Assembly (NCBI RefSeq): GCF_900660705.1
Contig: NZ_LR215043.1
Location: forward strand, 496,001 to 560,000
From: Mycoplasmopsis columbinasalis
GTDB lineage: Bacteria > Bacillota_I > Bacilli_A > Mycoplasmatales > Metamycoplasmataceae
DNA length: 64,000 nt
Direction of reading: 5' to 3'
This document shows, in pieces, positions 34,552 to 47,617 of the stretch. Both the position numbers and the translations under genes were made by a program. Position 1 is the first letter of the stretch. Each line of letters begins with the position of its first letter. Below the pieces are notes generated by a model, which worked only from the letters and a program-made list of their open reading frames with translations, searched no databases and had not been told where the DNA came from.

Positions 34552-37308
34552 ATGAAATTAAGATTTCCGAATAAAGACGAACTTAAGAAAAAAGGCAAAC
34601 CATTAGCTCTTTCTACTAACTATTTAACTGATAATGATTCTTCTTGAAGTGAACGCCCAGTCAATGGTGACTTGGAAAAACTGCACAAACCAGTGCCTTT
34701 TGACAAAGTTTTTCGCCCTCAAACTATCAACGTGCGGGCAAACGAGTGAGACTTACCACCAAGTGCACCCGTAATTTTGTCACCTGATTCAAGCAAACAA
34801 CGTTTGAAACCGCGTGAAGCAAAAACTCTTTACGAATTTGAACAAGAACAGCTTTACTGACAACAAGTGGAAGCTGACAAAATCGAAAATCCTGACTGAT
34901 TTAAATATCGTACTTACCAACAACGTGCTTATGACGAAGAACTTGAGTTACTTGCAGCTGGTAAATCGCTAAGCGAACGTACTGTTATTAAAGAACACAT
35001 TAGCCAAAATGCCTATGACAAAGCGCTCGAAGGCGACTTTGATTCAATTTACGATGACTTTGAAATTTTGGATGATGAAATTGCACACTTAGTCAGTGAC
35101 CAAGGTGAGGCAACTCTTGAAGAGATAACTCATGAGCAACTCGAAGCCCAAAAACGCTTCGAGGAAGAAGAAATTGCCAAAATCAATGACTTGTTGGCAG
35201 TTGGTTCCTTACCTGAAACCTTACGTAAAAAATTGCTTGACCGTAAGGAAATTCTTGAATTTGTGTTGCGTTTGAAAGTGTCAAAACACTTGACTGGTTA
35301 TAACCGCAAATTTAGAACTCCAATTATTTGAGACAACAAACCAGAACCGCTTGACTTATTAGTAGTTAAAAAAGATCCAACCAAAACCTTCTGGAGAAGA
35401 ATTGTTGACCGCTGAAGTCAAAAATTAAAATTTTTTACCAGACGTAAAGCGGCCAAAAAAATTATCGAAACTTTTGAGAACTCGTTGACCGATACTGCTA
35501 CAGGCAAGGTGCAATTGACAAATGAACAACTTGATGTAATTTCAAGAAACATTGACTTTAACACCTTCCAAAAATTAATTGAAGCAACTCCTAAAACCAC
35601 GGTGTTAAACAAAAAAACAAAGGTTGCTGCTCGAATTGAAAACGCTTGGTTAACCTTTAAAAACCCAGCCAATCCAAAAGAAAAGAATGTGGTGTTACGT
35701 GGTGCTTCATTAACAGTTTATGAAGGAATGGTACATGCAGTTATTGGTGAATCTGGATCTGGTAAAAGTGTGCTCACCTCACTTTTATATGGACTTACTG
35801 GCTCGAATGCTGTGTTTGAATCTGGTAGTGTTAAACTTTATGGTTTAGAAGTATCAAAATTCTCAGCTTACAACTGAGAAAAGTCAAAACTACGTGGTCG
35901 CATTGTTAGTGCTGTGTTCCAAAACCCAATGTCAATTTTGGACCCAACAATGAAAGTTGGTAAGCAAATTATGGAAGGTTTGCTTATTAACAAAATTGTT
36001 AAAAACAAACGCGAAGCTTACGAAGAAGCAATTAAATACTTACGCTTAACTAAAATTAACAACCCTGAAAAGATTATGAAACTTTATCCTCATGAACTTT
36101 CAGGTGGAATGATCCAACGGATTGCAATTGCCTCAATTGTGTCACTTAAACCAAAAATTTTAGTTCTTGACGAACCAACAACTGCGCTTGACCCAACTGT
36201 ACAAGCGCAAGTACTTAACATTATTAAAGAATTACAAGAGCAATTCAAAATTGCCATTGTGTTCATTACTCACGACTTAGGTGTGGTTTCATCAATTAGT
36301 GACTTCATTAACATTATGTATGCTGGTCAAATTGTGGAAAGTGGTACTAAAGAAGAAATTCTTACTAACCCACAACACCCTTACACCTGAGGCTTGATTA
36401 CTTCGATGCCTGATTTTAATAACGATGTCCGTTTACAAGTGATTCGTGGTGCTGTGCCATCATCACTCAACCAAATCAAAGGTGACGCGTTCGCAGTTCG
36501 TAATGACTATGCTTTATGAGTTGACTTGGAACAAAACCCACCATTGTACCAAGTTTCACCAACTCACTTTGTCCGTTCAAACTTACTCAACAAACAAGCG
36601 CCAAGATATACTCCACCTGCTACAATTCAAAAATTATGAAGAAAATACAACCTTGCGTTGAATTTACTTTACAACAGAAATATTTTTGTTGAAGAGGAAG
36701 AATATCAAGCACACCAACTTGACGCACAAGCCTATAACGCAGATGTATCAGTGCTTTTTGAAGAACACCAAAAACAAGTAGAATTTAATGCTTTAAGTAA
36801 AAAAGAACAAAAAGCAATTAAAGTTGCACAAGCTCAAAAAGATAAAAGTGACAAGAATGCAGATGCTAAGACTCCTGATGATAAAAAAACCAAGAAACTT
36901 AAAGCAGGACTCTTGAAATCGAAAAAAGCGAAAGCTGAAACTGCAATCAATCCTTCGTCTAAACATAAGTTAAGTAAGGAAGATAAAAAAGATGTTCAAG
37001 CTTGACTTGAACAACAAGATGATGCTCAAAAAGCACAAGACCAAGCAAAAGACAACAAAAGCATCGCACCAAAAGAATCCGCAGCGAAAGAAACTGTAAC
37101 AAAAGAACCTACAACCAAGGAAGCAACGCAAACTCCAGCTCCAACCAAAGTTGAAGAACCTAAACCAAAAGTTGTGAAAGAGAAAAAGAAACTAAAAATT
37201 CCTAAGATGCCTAAAAAAGCAGTGCCAGCCGCTGCAAAACCACAACCAACAACGGAAACAACCAAAACGAACAAGAAAGACACAACCACTTCAAGGAGTA
37301 AACAATAA
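34552..37308 (+). CDS. oppD: Oligopeptide transporter ATPase OppD with long extra ends
   Basis: The protein has 918 residues, more than twice the usual OppD. The ABC core is complete: Walker A GESGSGKS near residue 400, Q-loop FQNPMS, signature LSGGMIQR, Walker B ILVLDEPTTALD and H-loop FITHDLG. An N-terminal region of about 360 residues is charged and partly helical, without a recognised domain. The C-terminal about 220 residues are Lys/Ala/Glu/Pro-rich, ending in repeated KEPT- and KP-type segments, and look disordered. The core energises peptide import with OppF. Its ATG follows AAAGGAG, and its stop overlaps the oppF start (TAATG). The roles of the extra ends are unknown. Confidence 0.9.
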
Positions 37309-38633
37309 TGGCTAAGTTTTATTGTGAAAAAAAACTTTTCGGTAAAAAAGTCTGTCGCCCTATTGTTGAAAGCACAGAAGAAATGTTGAATTGCAGTGAC
37401 CGTGATGTCTTGTTGGAAATTCGTAATTTAGATGTTACTTATGGTAACGGTGTAAAAAGATTTAAGGCAATCAAAGACGTTTCGTTTAATGTTTACGACG
37501 GTGAAGTACTTGGTTTAGTTGGAGAATCTGGTTCTGGTAAATCAACAATTGGTCGTACGTTAGTTGGTTTGACGCCACACTCATTTGGCCACATCAAAAT
37601 TCTTGACACTGTGATGCCAAAAAATGTGAATAAAGGGTTCAAATTTGGCAAAAACAAAAAGAAAATCCTTGACTTTTTAATAAATAAAGTGCAAATGATT
37701 TTCCAAGATCCAACCAACTCACTTAACCCTTACAAAAACGTTGAAACCGTAGTTGGCGAAGGCTTAACCAACCTTAAAGCTGCAAAATTTATTTACTTAT
37801 ATAACTATGACGCAGAATTTTTCGTTACTTTAAACCAAAGAATTAGAGAGCGAAACCTTAAACCATTATTTGAAGACTTTGAAAAGTTAGCTAAGGAAAC
37901 TCCTGCTGATCACAAAGAAAGTTACCAAAAATATTTTGTTCAAACTTATCGTGAATTAATTAAGGCAACTAACCAAGACGCGCGTTATCAAGAATTTATT
38001 CCTTACTTTAACGAATCAATTCAAACGCGGAAAGAAATGGACAAACTTTCTGAACGTGCTTGCCGTAAGAAATTAATTTTACAAATTCTTAATTTAGTTG
38101 GACTTGATGATTCGGTGTTAGGTCGTTATCCACTTGAGTTTTCAGGCGGTCAACAACAACGTTTAGGGATTTGTCGTGCGGTGGTCTTACAACCTAAGTT
38201 GTTAATTGCTGATGAGCCAATTAGTGCTCTTGACGTTTCGATTCAAGCACAAGTTATTAATATTTTCAACGAACTAAAAGAAAAATTCAATCTCACAATC
38301 GTGTTCATTGCGCACGATTTACGGATGGTTGAATACATTTCTGACAGAATTGCAATTCTAAACAAAGGTGTTTTAGTCGAAATTGGACCAACCAATGAAA
38401 TTATGAAACACCCAATGCACCCATATACTAAAAGTCTTTTAGATGCGGTGCCATCAATTGATAGCGAAAAAGGTTCACTTCTTGGTTATATTTATAACCC
38501 TGAAATGCACGAATATGATATGGAAACACAACCAAAATGACAAGATTTGGGTAACCAACATTTCGTGTTAGCAACCGATGAAGAACTAGAAACTTTTAAA
38601 GAATTGCAAAAACAAAACTTTAAGGAAATCTAA
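37308..38633 (+). CDS. oppF: Oligopeptide transporter ATPase OppF
   Basis: This second ATPase of the importer has 441 residues. Walker A GESGSGKST lies near residues 71-79, Q-loop IFQDPTNSLNP near 130, signature FSGGQQQRL near 281, Walker B LLIADEPISALD near 302 and H-loop FIAHDLR near 340. About 110 extra helical residues (roughly 150-260) are inserted between Q-loop and signature, where ordinary OppF has a short helical region. The stop follows two further TGA-encoded Trp positions. It is the last gene of the operon and is closed by a strong terminator. Confidence 0.92.
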
Positions 38634-38640
38634 TTAAGAA

Positions 38641-38671
38641 CAAAAAAGAGCAAGTTATTTGCTCTTTTTTC
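38641..38671 (+). terminator. Terminator of the opp operon
   Basis: AAAAAAGAGCAA and TTGCTCTTTTTT pair around a GTTAT loop, followed by T-rich sequence. It lies 8 bases after the oppF stop and is the first convincing terminator after the second giant gene, supporting one long transcript. Confidence 0.9.
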
Positions 38672-38735
38672 TATCTGCAAAAAGCTAAGTCAAACAATGT
38701 ATAATATCGATATTGACTGGTTGATTTGACAAAAA

Positions 38736-38766
38736 TTGACAACCATTATTTTTTAAAATTTATAAA
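38736..38766 (+). promoter_or_regulatory. Candidate parE-parC promoter
   Basis: A perfect TTGACA (38736-38741) is followed after 18-19 bases by TTATAA/TATAAA (38760-38766). The start codon is 40 bases further on. Confidence 0.5.
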
Positions 38767-38769
38767 TAA

Positions 38770-40727
<1,958 letters not shown>

Positions 40728-40728
<1 letters not shown>

Positions 40729-43301
40729 TGAAAAAACAAGATCAGGAAAAACTCGATGAGTTATTAACAAAGATAATTAACGAAAATATTGATGTCGTGA
40801 TTGCCGATCGTTTTAGTCGGTACTCAAAATATATTATTCAGCAACGTGCTTTGCCTGATGTGCGTGATGGTTTGAAACCTGTGCAACGTCGCATCTTATA
40901 TTCAATGAGTGAACTAGGTTTACAAAACAACAAACCTTTCAAAAAATCTGCTCGGGTAGTTGGTGATGTGATTGGTAAATATCACCCACACGGAGATTCT
41001 TCAATCTATGAAGCGATGGTTAGAATGTCGCAAGATTGAAAAATGGGAATTCCCTTGTTACAAATGCACGGAAATATTGGTTCGATTGATGATGACCCTG
41101 CTGCAGCGATGCGTTATACTGAAGTTAGATTAGCTAAAATTGCAGATTTAATGTTAAGTGACTTAAAAAAAAATACAGTTGCTTTTGCCCCAAATTTTGA
41201 TGACTCTGAGCAAGAACCTACTGTCTTGCCATCACTAATTCCAAACTTGTTACTTAACGGCGCAAAGGGAATTGCGTCAGGTTTTGCCACTGAAATGCCA
41301 CCGCACAACTTAGGAGAAATTTTGGATGGAGCCGTTGCCAAAATTCTTAAACCAGAAATTTCTCTTGAAGCTTTAATGAAAATTATCAAAGGGCCAGATT
41401 TTCCTACTGGCGGCCAAGTTTTTGGAACAGATGGAGTTTATGAGGCATTCAAAACTGGACGCGGTAAAGTTATTCTTGTTTCTAAATATCGAATCACAGA
41501 AGATAAGAAACATAAATACATAGAAATTTACGAAATACCCTATGGCGTAGTTAAATCCAAATTAGTTAAAGATATTGACCTTATTACTTTGACCAGCGAA
41601 ATTCCAGGTATTGTTGAAATCAAAGACCAATCTGATCGCAGTGGTATTAGCATATTAATCACGTTAGAAAAAGACGCTAATGTTGAAACTATTATCAATT
41701 TCTTATTACAAAAAACGGAATTACAAATTTACTACAATTACAACAATGTTGTGATTCAAAATAATTCACCTAAACTTTTGAATTTGCTTGAATTATTAGA
41801 TGAATATATTGGCCACATTAAAAATGTCAAGACAAAAACCTTAAAGTACGACTTAGTTAAATATAAATTACGTTTAGAAATTGTTGAAGGTTTCATTAAG
41901 GTTTCAGAAATTACTGACGAAATTATTGAAGTTATTCGTAAAAGTGAAAATTCTAAAGCTGGTGTTATTGAAAATTTAATGAAAGTTTTTGCTTTTACTC
42001 AAAACCAGGCAACAGCTATTGCGGAATTAAGACTTTATAAATTAAGTAAAACTGATAAAGAAGCTTTTTTAAGAGAAAAAGTTGAATTGGAAACAAATAT
42101 TGCTCAATGTGAGTTATTACTCAATGATTCTAATGCTTTCAATAAGTGATTAATTGAATTACTTAAAACAATAAAGAAAGAATATGCATTACCTCGCAAA
42201 ACAGATGTTCATAGTGAAAAATTAGACAAATCTTATAATGAAAGCGACTTGATAAAAGAAGAAGATGTAATTGTTGCTGTTACGAATTATGGTTATTTAA
42301 AGAGATATACAGAAAAAAACATTGCCCAAAATCAGTGAACAACATACGGTTTAAAAACTGAAGACAAATTAGTGTTTCATGGTAAAACTTCAACTTTAGC
42401 TCACTTACTTATTTTTACTAATTTAGGTAATTATGCTATTGTTCCTGTTTTTAAATTAGATGATACAAAATGAAAAGAAAATGGTATGCATCTAAGTCAA
42501 TTTGTAGAACTCAAGACTGGTGAAACTGTTGTTGGGGCTTTTGCAATTAAAAATTTCGCAGAAAATTTATATGTTTCACTCTTTTCAAAACAAGCGCAAG
42601 GAATGAGAATTTTACTCAAAGACTTAGAAGTTAGTCGTTTTAATAAAACCTTTGCTATTTTTAAGCTCGAGCAAGACGACGAGGTAATTGGAGCGCGTCT
42701 TTCTAATGGCTGAAAAGACTTTTTACTAATTAGTAAAAATGGGTTAGCTTGGCAATATAGTGAAAACGAAATTTCAGTTCGTTCGGGTAAATCAATTGGA
42801 ATCAAAGCTGCTAAATTAGCAAAAGATGATTTTTTGGTTGCTTTCACCGTGTTAGGTGACTCCGATCAAATAGCCCTTTTAACCGATACTAAAATCAAAA
42901 ATTTGAAAATAAAAGACAAATTTAAAACAAATAAAACTAATGTTGGCAAGAAAATTTTTGAACAATTGAAATTTAACGAAATACTTGTTCGCGACTGTTT
43001 GACAATTGATTCTGCAACAGAAATTTTGCTAAAAAACGATAACAATGAATTAATTTTAGATTATCCAACAAATTACAAAGTTTCTGCAAGTGTATCTGAA
43101 CCATTCGAAAACTTTAGTGCGCCACGAATAGTATTAAGTTGTTTCAAAACTGATTATTTTGCAAATCAAAATTTAGATGTTGTTACGCATTATGAGGAAA
43201 AAAGCGTTGCTGAGGAGCAAATCTTTAAAAAAGCCGAACAAGAAGTTAATGCTTTTGATATGGATATAGATGCTTTACTTAAAAAACTTAACATTGAATA
43301 A
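40728..43301 (+). CDS. parC: DNA topoisomerase IV subunit A
   Basis: The 857-residue cutting subunit has the quinolone-resistance region [19 protein letters not shown] and the catalytic Tyr in AAAMRYTE (about residue 129). A long coiled-coil and a C-terminal beta-propeller follow (from about residue 500), the latter wrapping DNA. Seven or more TGA-encoded Trp positions are read through, and the frame is otherwise clean. It forms the A2B2 enzyme with ParE. A short gap with an AGAAAGG site leads to the next gene on the same strand, so read-through is possible. Confidence 0.94.
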
Positions 43302-43327
43302 CTATCTAAATTTTTAGAAAGGATGAA

Positions 43328-43924
43328 ATGAGATTGGTTGCAATTGGTGGTGTGCACAGAAACACGAAAGATCTATTGGATATTATTCAAATCGAAAAAA
43401 CTTTGGCAGCACAAGAGAATAAAAAGATTTACTTTTTAAGTGCTGGCGATATGGAACTTCCTGACGAATTAATTCAAGCAAATTTTGATTTTTTTGTTGA
43501 CGACAAGACTCAATATTGTACTTCATTTGAAAATCAAAAAATTGTTACTTTACAAAGTGATTCACAGAAAATAAAACTAATACTAACTTATGGCAACAAC
43601 TTAGTTGAAGACCAAAGCGATCTCTTAATTAATAGTAAACTTGAAAAAGTTTTGCACAAACTCGCGCAAAAGGAGTCACATCCACTTGAAAATCTTTGCG
43701 TAGTTTTTGGCTGGACACATTTTCCAACTTTTGTTGAGTTTCCAAATAATTGCTATGTGACAAATCCAGGTTCTGCGTTTGAGCCAAGATTTGGTTCCAT
43801 TCCATCATATTTAGTTTTAGATTTTCAAAATGGCAAAGTCACTAACTTCAAGTTTAAAAATACGTCAGTGATGGATCATTACTACGATATGCACATGACA
43901 CACATACCAAAAATAGTAAAATAA
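43328..43924 (+). CDS. YfcE-like metallophosphoesterase, likely inactive paralogue
   Basis: This 198-residue protein belongs to the YfcE/MJ0936 calcineurin-like family. The conserved end GWTHFPTF...NPGSAFEPRFGSIPSY is shared with the next gene. However, the N-terminal metal motif SDxH is changed to GGVH (residues 7-10), and the His of the central HG motif is Tyr88 (TYGN), so at least two metal ligands are missing. The GD motif (residues 40-41) remains. It lies directly after parC with GAAAGGATGA as ribosome site and ends at a terminator. It may bind nucleotide or partner the active copy. That is a guess. Confidence 0.8.
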   Translation: MRLVAIGGVHRNTKDLLDIIQIEKTLAAQENKKIYFLSAGDMELPDELIQANFDFFVDDKTQYCTSFENQKIVTLQSDSQKIKLILTYGNNLVEDQSDLLINSKLEKVLHKLAQKESHPLENLCVVFGWTHFPTFVEFPNNCYVTNPGSAFEPRFGSIPSYLVLDFQNGKVTNFKFKNTSVMDHYYDMHMTHIPKIVK

Positions 43925-43947
43925 AATGGCTAAAGCCATTTTTTTCT
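43923..43947 (+). terminator. Terminator after the degenerate phosphoesterase
   Basis: AAAATGGC, loop TAAA, GCCATTTTTTTC. It starts at the stop codon. Confidence 0.8.
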
Positions 43948-44027
43948 TTCTAATTCGCTGTATAGGCCTATTTTATAGTAATGTATAAAGAAATGTATTA
44001 AAATTTTATTGCAAGAAAAGGAGAAAA

Positions 44028-44615
44028 ATGAAAATAATTGTTTTTAGCGATATGCATGAAAAGGAATTTTTAACATCAGAATTTGTTAATGGCGAAAAGA
44101 AACTTGCTGAAAAAAATGGCGAAAAAGTAATTTTTGTGAGCTTAGGTGACTCAGAATTATCAGATGATTTTATTAAAAATCATTTTCAGTACTATGTTAA
44201 AGGCTTAGCGGACAAAGACTCACAATTACCAGAGTTAACTACTTTTGACTTAACTAATGATGGTAAAAAATTTACTTTTGTTTTACAACATGGTTCAAAA
44301 TTAACTGTTAACAAAATGGATTTGTTAGTTGATTCGAAATTACCTGTTATTTTTAAAGACTTTGCTCACACGCACAACCTGCCTACAACTGATGTTTGTT
44401 ATCTTTTTGGTTATACGCATATGCCAACTTATGTTGAATCTGCAAACAACGTTTTCATCGTTAATCCTGGCTCTGCATTTGAACCTGAATTTGGTTCAAT
44501 TCCATGTTTTATGATTTTAACTTTTGATGAAAAACTTAACAAAATTACAAATTTTAAAATCAAAAGCACGAACATTTTGACTGACTATGATGAACAAATA
44601 CAAGTACATATATAA
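44028..44615 (+). CDS. YfcE-like phosphodiesterase/metallophosphoesterase
   Basis: This 195-residue member of the calcineurin-like family is paralogous to the previous gene along its whole length. It keeps metal-binding motifs: SDMH (residues 7-10), LGD (39-41), QHGS with His88, and GYTHMP with the final His. YfcE-type enzymes hydrolyse phosphodiesters with Mn2+; the natural substrate is unknown. It has its own AAGGAG site and probably its own promoter in the preceding 100-base gap, where CCTATTTTATAGT resembles a -10 region. The HAD phosphatase gene starts 8 bases after its stop. Confidence 0.85.
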   Translation: MKIIVFSDMHEKEFLTSEFVNGEKKLAEKNGEKVIFVSLGDSELSDDFIKNHFQYYVKGLADKDSQLPELTTFDLTNDGKKFTFVLQHGSKLTVNKMDLLVDSKLPVIFKDFAHTHNLPTTDVCYLFGYTHMPTYVESANNVFIVNPGSAFEPEFGSIPCFMILTFDEKLNKITNFKIKSTNILTDYDEQIQVHI

Positions 44616-44623
44616 GGATTTAT

Positions 44624-45550
44624 ATGGAACAAAAACAAATGAGATTTTTATTTGCAATCGACTTAGATGGAACTTTACTTTCTTCTAGTGCAAGCGGTGA
44701 AATTCACGAAAGAACTTTGAAGGCAATTGAAAGAGCAAAACGCGAAGGCCACGTAGTATGTATTTTGACAGGCCGCCCATGAAGATCGACAAAACCAATT
44801 TATGAAAAATTAGGGTTAGATACAGTTGTAGCTAATTACAACGGCGCTCAAATTCACAACCCTAAAGATGAAAACTTTATCCCTTACATTAAGTATCTCG
44901 ATTTAAATGAAATGCTTTATGTTCTTGGTGACCCGAAAGTTGAAAAAGAAATCAGCAACGTCGCTATCGAAGGACCTGGTTGAGTACAACTACAACACCG
45001 TGACAAAGATCTTGAAAGCGTGTTTGGTTTTTCATCAAGTCCTAAGTTTAAGGTGGGAATTAATTACAACAAAATCCCACTTAAGCCAACAGGAATTATT
45101 TTTGATGTGAAACCAACTACCGATGTTGAAGCTTTAAGAACATATCTTAAACGTAAATATGGTGACTTAGGGGAATTTTCTTACTGATCAAAAGGAAAGA
45201 ATTTGACTCCTGTTTTTGATATTACTAATGTTTCTGTCAATAAGGGCGCTGCTTTAAGTTTACTCTCAAGATTCTACAGCATAGATTTAGACCACACCAT
45301 TGCAATTGGTGATGGTTTTAACGATGTACCAATGTTTAAAGTGGCCTCAATTTCAGTTGCGGTTGGCAATGCAACCTATGATGTTAAAAAATACGCAACC
45401 ATCAAACTCAGAAAACAAAACGATGAAGGTGCCGTTGGTTACTTTATTGATAAAATTTTGGATGACCCACAAAAGATAATTGATAAAAGTAACGCAGTAC
45501 TTGAAAAAATTATTAAGAGACATTGGGTTTCTGAGGACGACGATGAGTAA
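44624..45550 (+). CDS. Cof-type HAD-superfamily phosphatase
   Basis: This 308-residue member of HAD subfamily IIB has the nucleophile motif DLDGT (Asp13, Asp15), LTGRP around residue 49 for motif II, the cap domain in the middle, and GDGFNDVPMF for motif IV. Such enzymes dephosphorylate sugar phosphates or similar small metabolites in the cytoplasm. The substrate cannot be predicted from sequence. It is in an operon with the phosphodiesterase upstream and overlaps the rnhC start by 8 bases. Confidence 0.9.
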
Positions 45551-46292
45551 TTACGATCTCGACATCATCGATTTAGATGATGGACGCACATATAATTTTG
45601 AAGCAATTTACAATCACCCCTATTTTATAGGCGTAGACGAAACTGGCACAGGTGATTTTTTTGGTCCAGTAGTAGCAACTTCTGCCTATCTTCCTGCTGA
45701 ACGAATTGCAGAAATAAAAGTTCTGGGAGTAAAAGATAGCAAAAAAATCAGCGATGATAAAATTCTTAATTTAGCACCCAAACTTGAAAAAATCGCCTTG
45801 AGTTATACCTATGTTTTAAGTCCGCGGGGATACAATAATCTTTGTAAAAAATACAATGCGAATGAAATTAAAATGTTTATTCATTTACAAAGTATTAACG
45901 GACTTTTAGATCAAACATACCGTGAAAAATTACGAGTAGATGGCATTTTTATTGATAAATATTCAACGCAGAGAACTATTCGTAATTACTACCAAAAATT
46001 TGTGGACAATGGATACTTTCGGATTAGACCTTTAAATTATCAAGTAATTTTAGGAACTAAAGGCGAAAGTAAAAGTTTAGCAGTAGCTGTTGCTTCAATT
46101 ATTGCTCGCGCGAGATTTTTAAAATATAAAAAGAAAATGGACATAGATTATGACACGCATTTTCCTTTTGGCGCCGGTAAAGAAGTAAAAGAATTACGTA
46201 ATACACTTTTACAAGAACTTGGTGAGTCTGAATTATATGAAATTGCGAAAGTTCATTTTAAAATGGATGAAAAAGAAAAATCTGACTTATAA
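45543..46292 (+). CDS. rnhC: Ribonuclease HIII
   Basis: This 249-residue enzyme cleaves RNA in RNA-DNA hybrids. The motif VDETGTGDFFGPVV with Asp32-Glu33 is typical of HIII (HII has DEAGRG). Later conserved parts are GESKSLAVAVASIIAR and the DTHFPFGAG segment. Only about 25 residues precede the catalytic domain, so the N-terminal substrate-binding domain of Bacillus HIII is absent. ATG 45543 overlaps the end of the HAD gene. The final codons form part of the terminator stem. Confidence 0.9.
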   Translation: MSNYDLDIIDLDDGRTYNFEAIYNHPYFIGVDETGTGDFFGPVVATSAYLPAERIAEIKVLGVKDSKKISDDKILNLAPKLEKIALSYTYVLSPRGYNNLCKKYNANEIKMFIHLQSINGLLDQTYREKLRVDGIFIDKYSTQRTIRNYYQKFVDNGYFRIRPLNYQVILGTKGESKSLAVAVASIIARARFLKYKKKMDIDYDTHFPFGAGKEVKELRNTLLQELGESELYEIAKVHFKMDEKEKSDL

Positions 46293-46306
46293 AAGTCAGA
46301 TTTTTT
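46281..46306. terminator. Bidirectional terminator between rnhC and glyA
   Basis: TCTGACTT and AAGTCAGA form an 8-bp stem with loop ATAA, flanked by T runs on both strands. It serves rnhC (plus) and the glyA operon (minus). Confidence 0.85.
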
Positions 46307-46338
46307 ATATAGTCTAATGGTATAGGGTTAAACAACAA

Positions 46339-47607
46339 TTAATAATGTTTCTTAATAGGAAATTCTTTTGTTCAACTAGCAATTTGTGCTTTGATTATTC
46401 CTACGCGTTGTTTGTTTTCTAGAATCTTATTACCTTGACTTAAAATTTCGTTCATTAACGCTGCTAATTCAGTTCACTTAGTAAAATCTCTTGAAGTCAT
46501 CGCTGGTGTGCCAAGTCTAACACCCGAGGTAACGCGTGGACCTAAAGGATCGTTTGGAATGGTATTTTTATTGACCGTAATGTTAAATTTTCCAAGCAAG
46601 TTTTCAGCATCAACACCGGTGATACCATAACCTTGGTAAACATTAATGGTGAACAAGTGATTATCAGTTCCACCAGAAATAATTGGCACATTGTAATTTT
46701 TAAATGCGTTGCAAAATTCATTTGCGTTTTTGACTATTTTTTGTGCATAAGTTTTATACTCAGGTTTTAAAGCTTCACCAAAAGCAACGCATTTGCCAGC
46801 GATTTGGTGCACTAAAGGCCCGCCTTGGAAGCCTGGAAAAACTCAACGGTCAACTTTTTTAGCAATCTCTTCATTATTAGTCATAATGATTGCCCCGCGT
46901 GCCCCGCGCAAAGTTTTATGCGTAGTAGAAGTAATAATGTCTGCGTAAGGTACAGGCGAAGGGTGAAGTCCAGTAGCAACTAAACCCGCGATGTGAGCAA
47001 TGTCAGCCATTAATTTGGCACCACAAGCATCAGCAATTTCCCTAAATTTTTGAAAGTCAACAATTCTTGAATAAGCTGAATAGCCGCAAATAATGAGTTG
47101 TGGTTTTTCTTTAATTGCGATTTCTTTAATTGCTTCGTAATCAAGTAATCCATTTTCATCTGTATAGTAAGTTGCAGTTGTAAAAAATGTGCCGCTAAAA
47201 GTGATTTTGTAACCATGACTAAGGTGCCCGCCAGAAGCTAAATCTAAACCCATAATTTTATCTCCTGGTTTGCAAATTGAGCTAATGGCTGCTGCGTTTG
47301 CAGTTGAACCTGAATATGGTTGTACATTCACATAATTAACATTGAAAAGTTTTTTTAGACGATTTTGTGCTAAAAGTTCAAGTTCATCAGTAAATTCGCA
47401 GCCACCATAGTAACGTTTTTGCGGATAGCCTTCAGCATATTTGTTAGTAAAAATTGAGCCAGTTGCCTTCAAAACATCTTCACTAACATAGTTTTCGCTT
47501 GCAATTAATTCGATGTGGTCTTCTTGACGTTTAGCTTCTTTGTTAATAATTGCGGCCACATCTTGATCAAGTAAATTAATCCGGTAATAATTGTCGTGTT
47601 TGTCCAT
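46339..47607 (-). CDS. glyA: Serine hydroxymethyltransferase
   Basis: This 422-residue PLP enzyme interconverts serine and glycine while charging tetrahydrofolate with a one-carbon unit. The PLP lysine is in [29 protein letters not shown] and [13 protein letters not shown] are present near the N-terminus. TGA-encoded Trp residues occur at WVFPGFQGG and near the C-terminus. The ATG at 47605-47607 is 10 bases past the pheT stop. An upstream in-frame ATG would overlap pheT and has no ribosome site. It is the last gene of the rarA-pheS-ung-pheT-glyA group. Confidence 0.95.
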
Positions 47608-47617
47608 ATATACCTGT

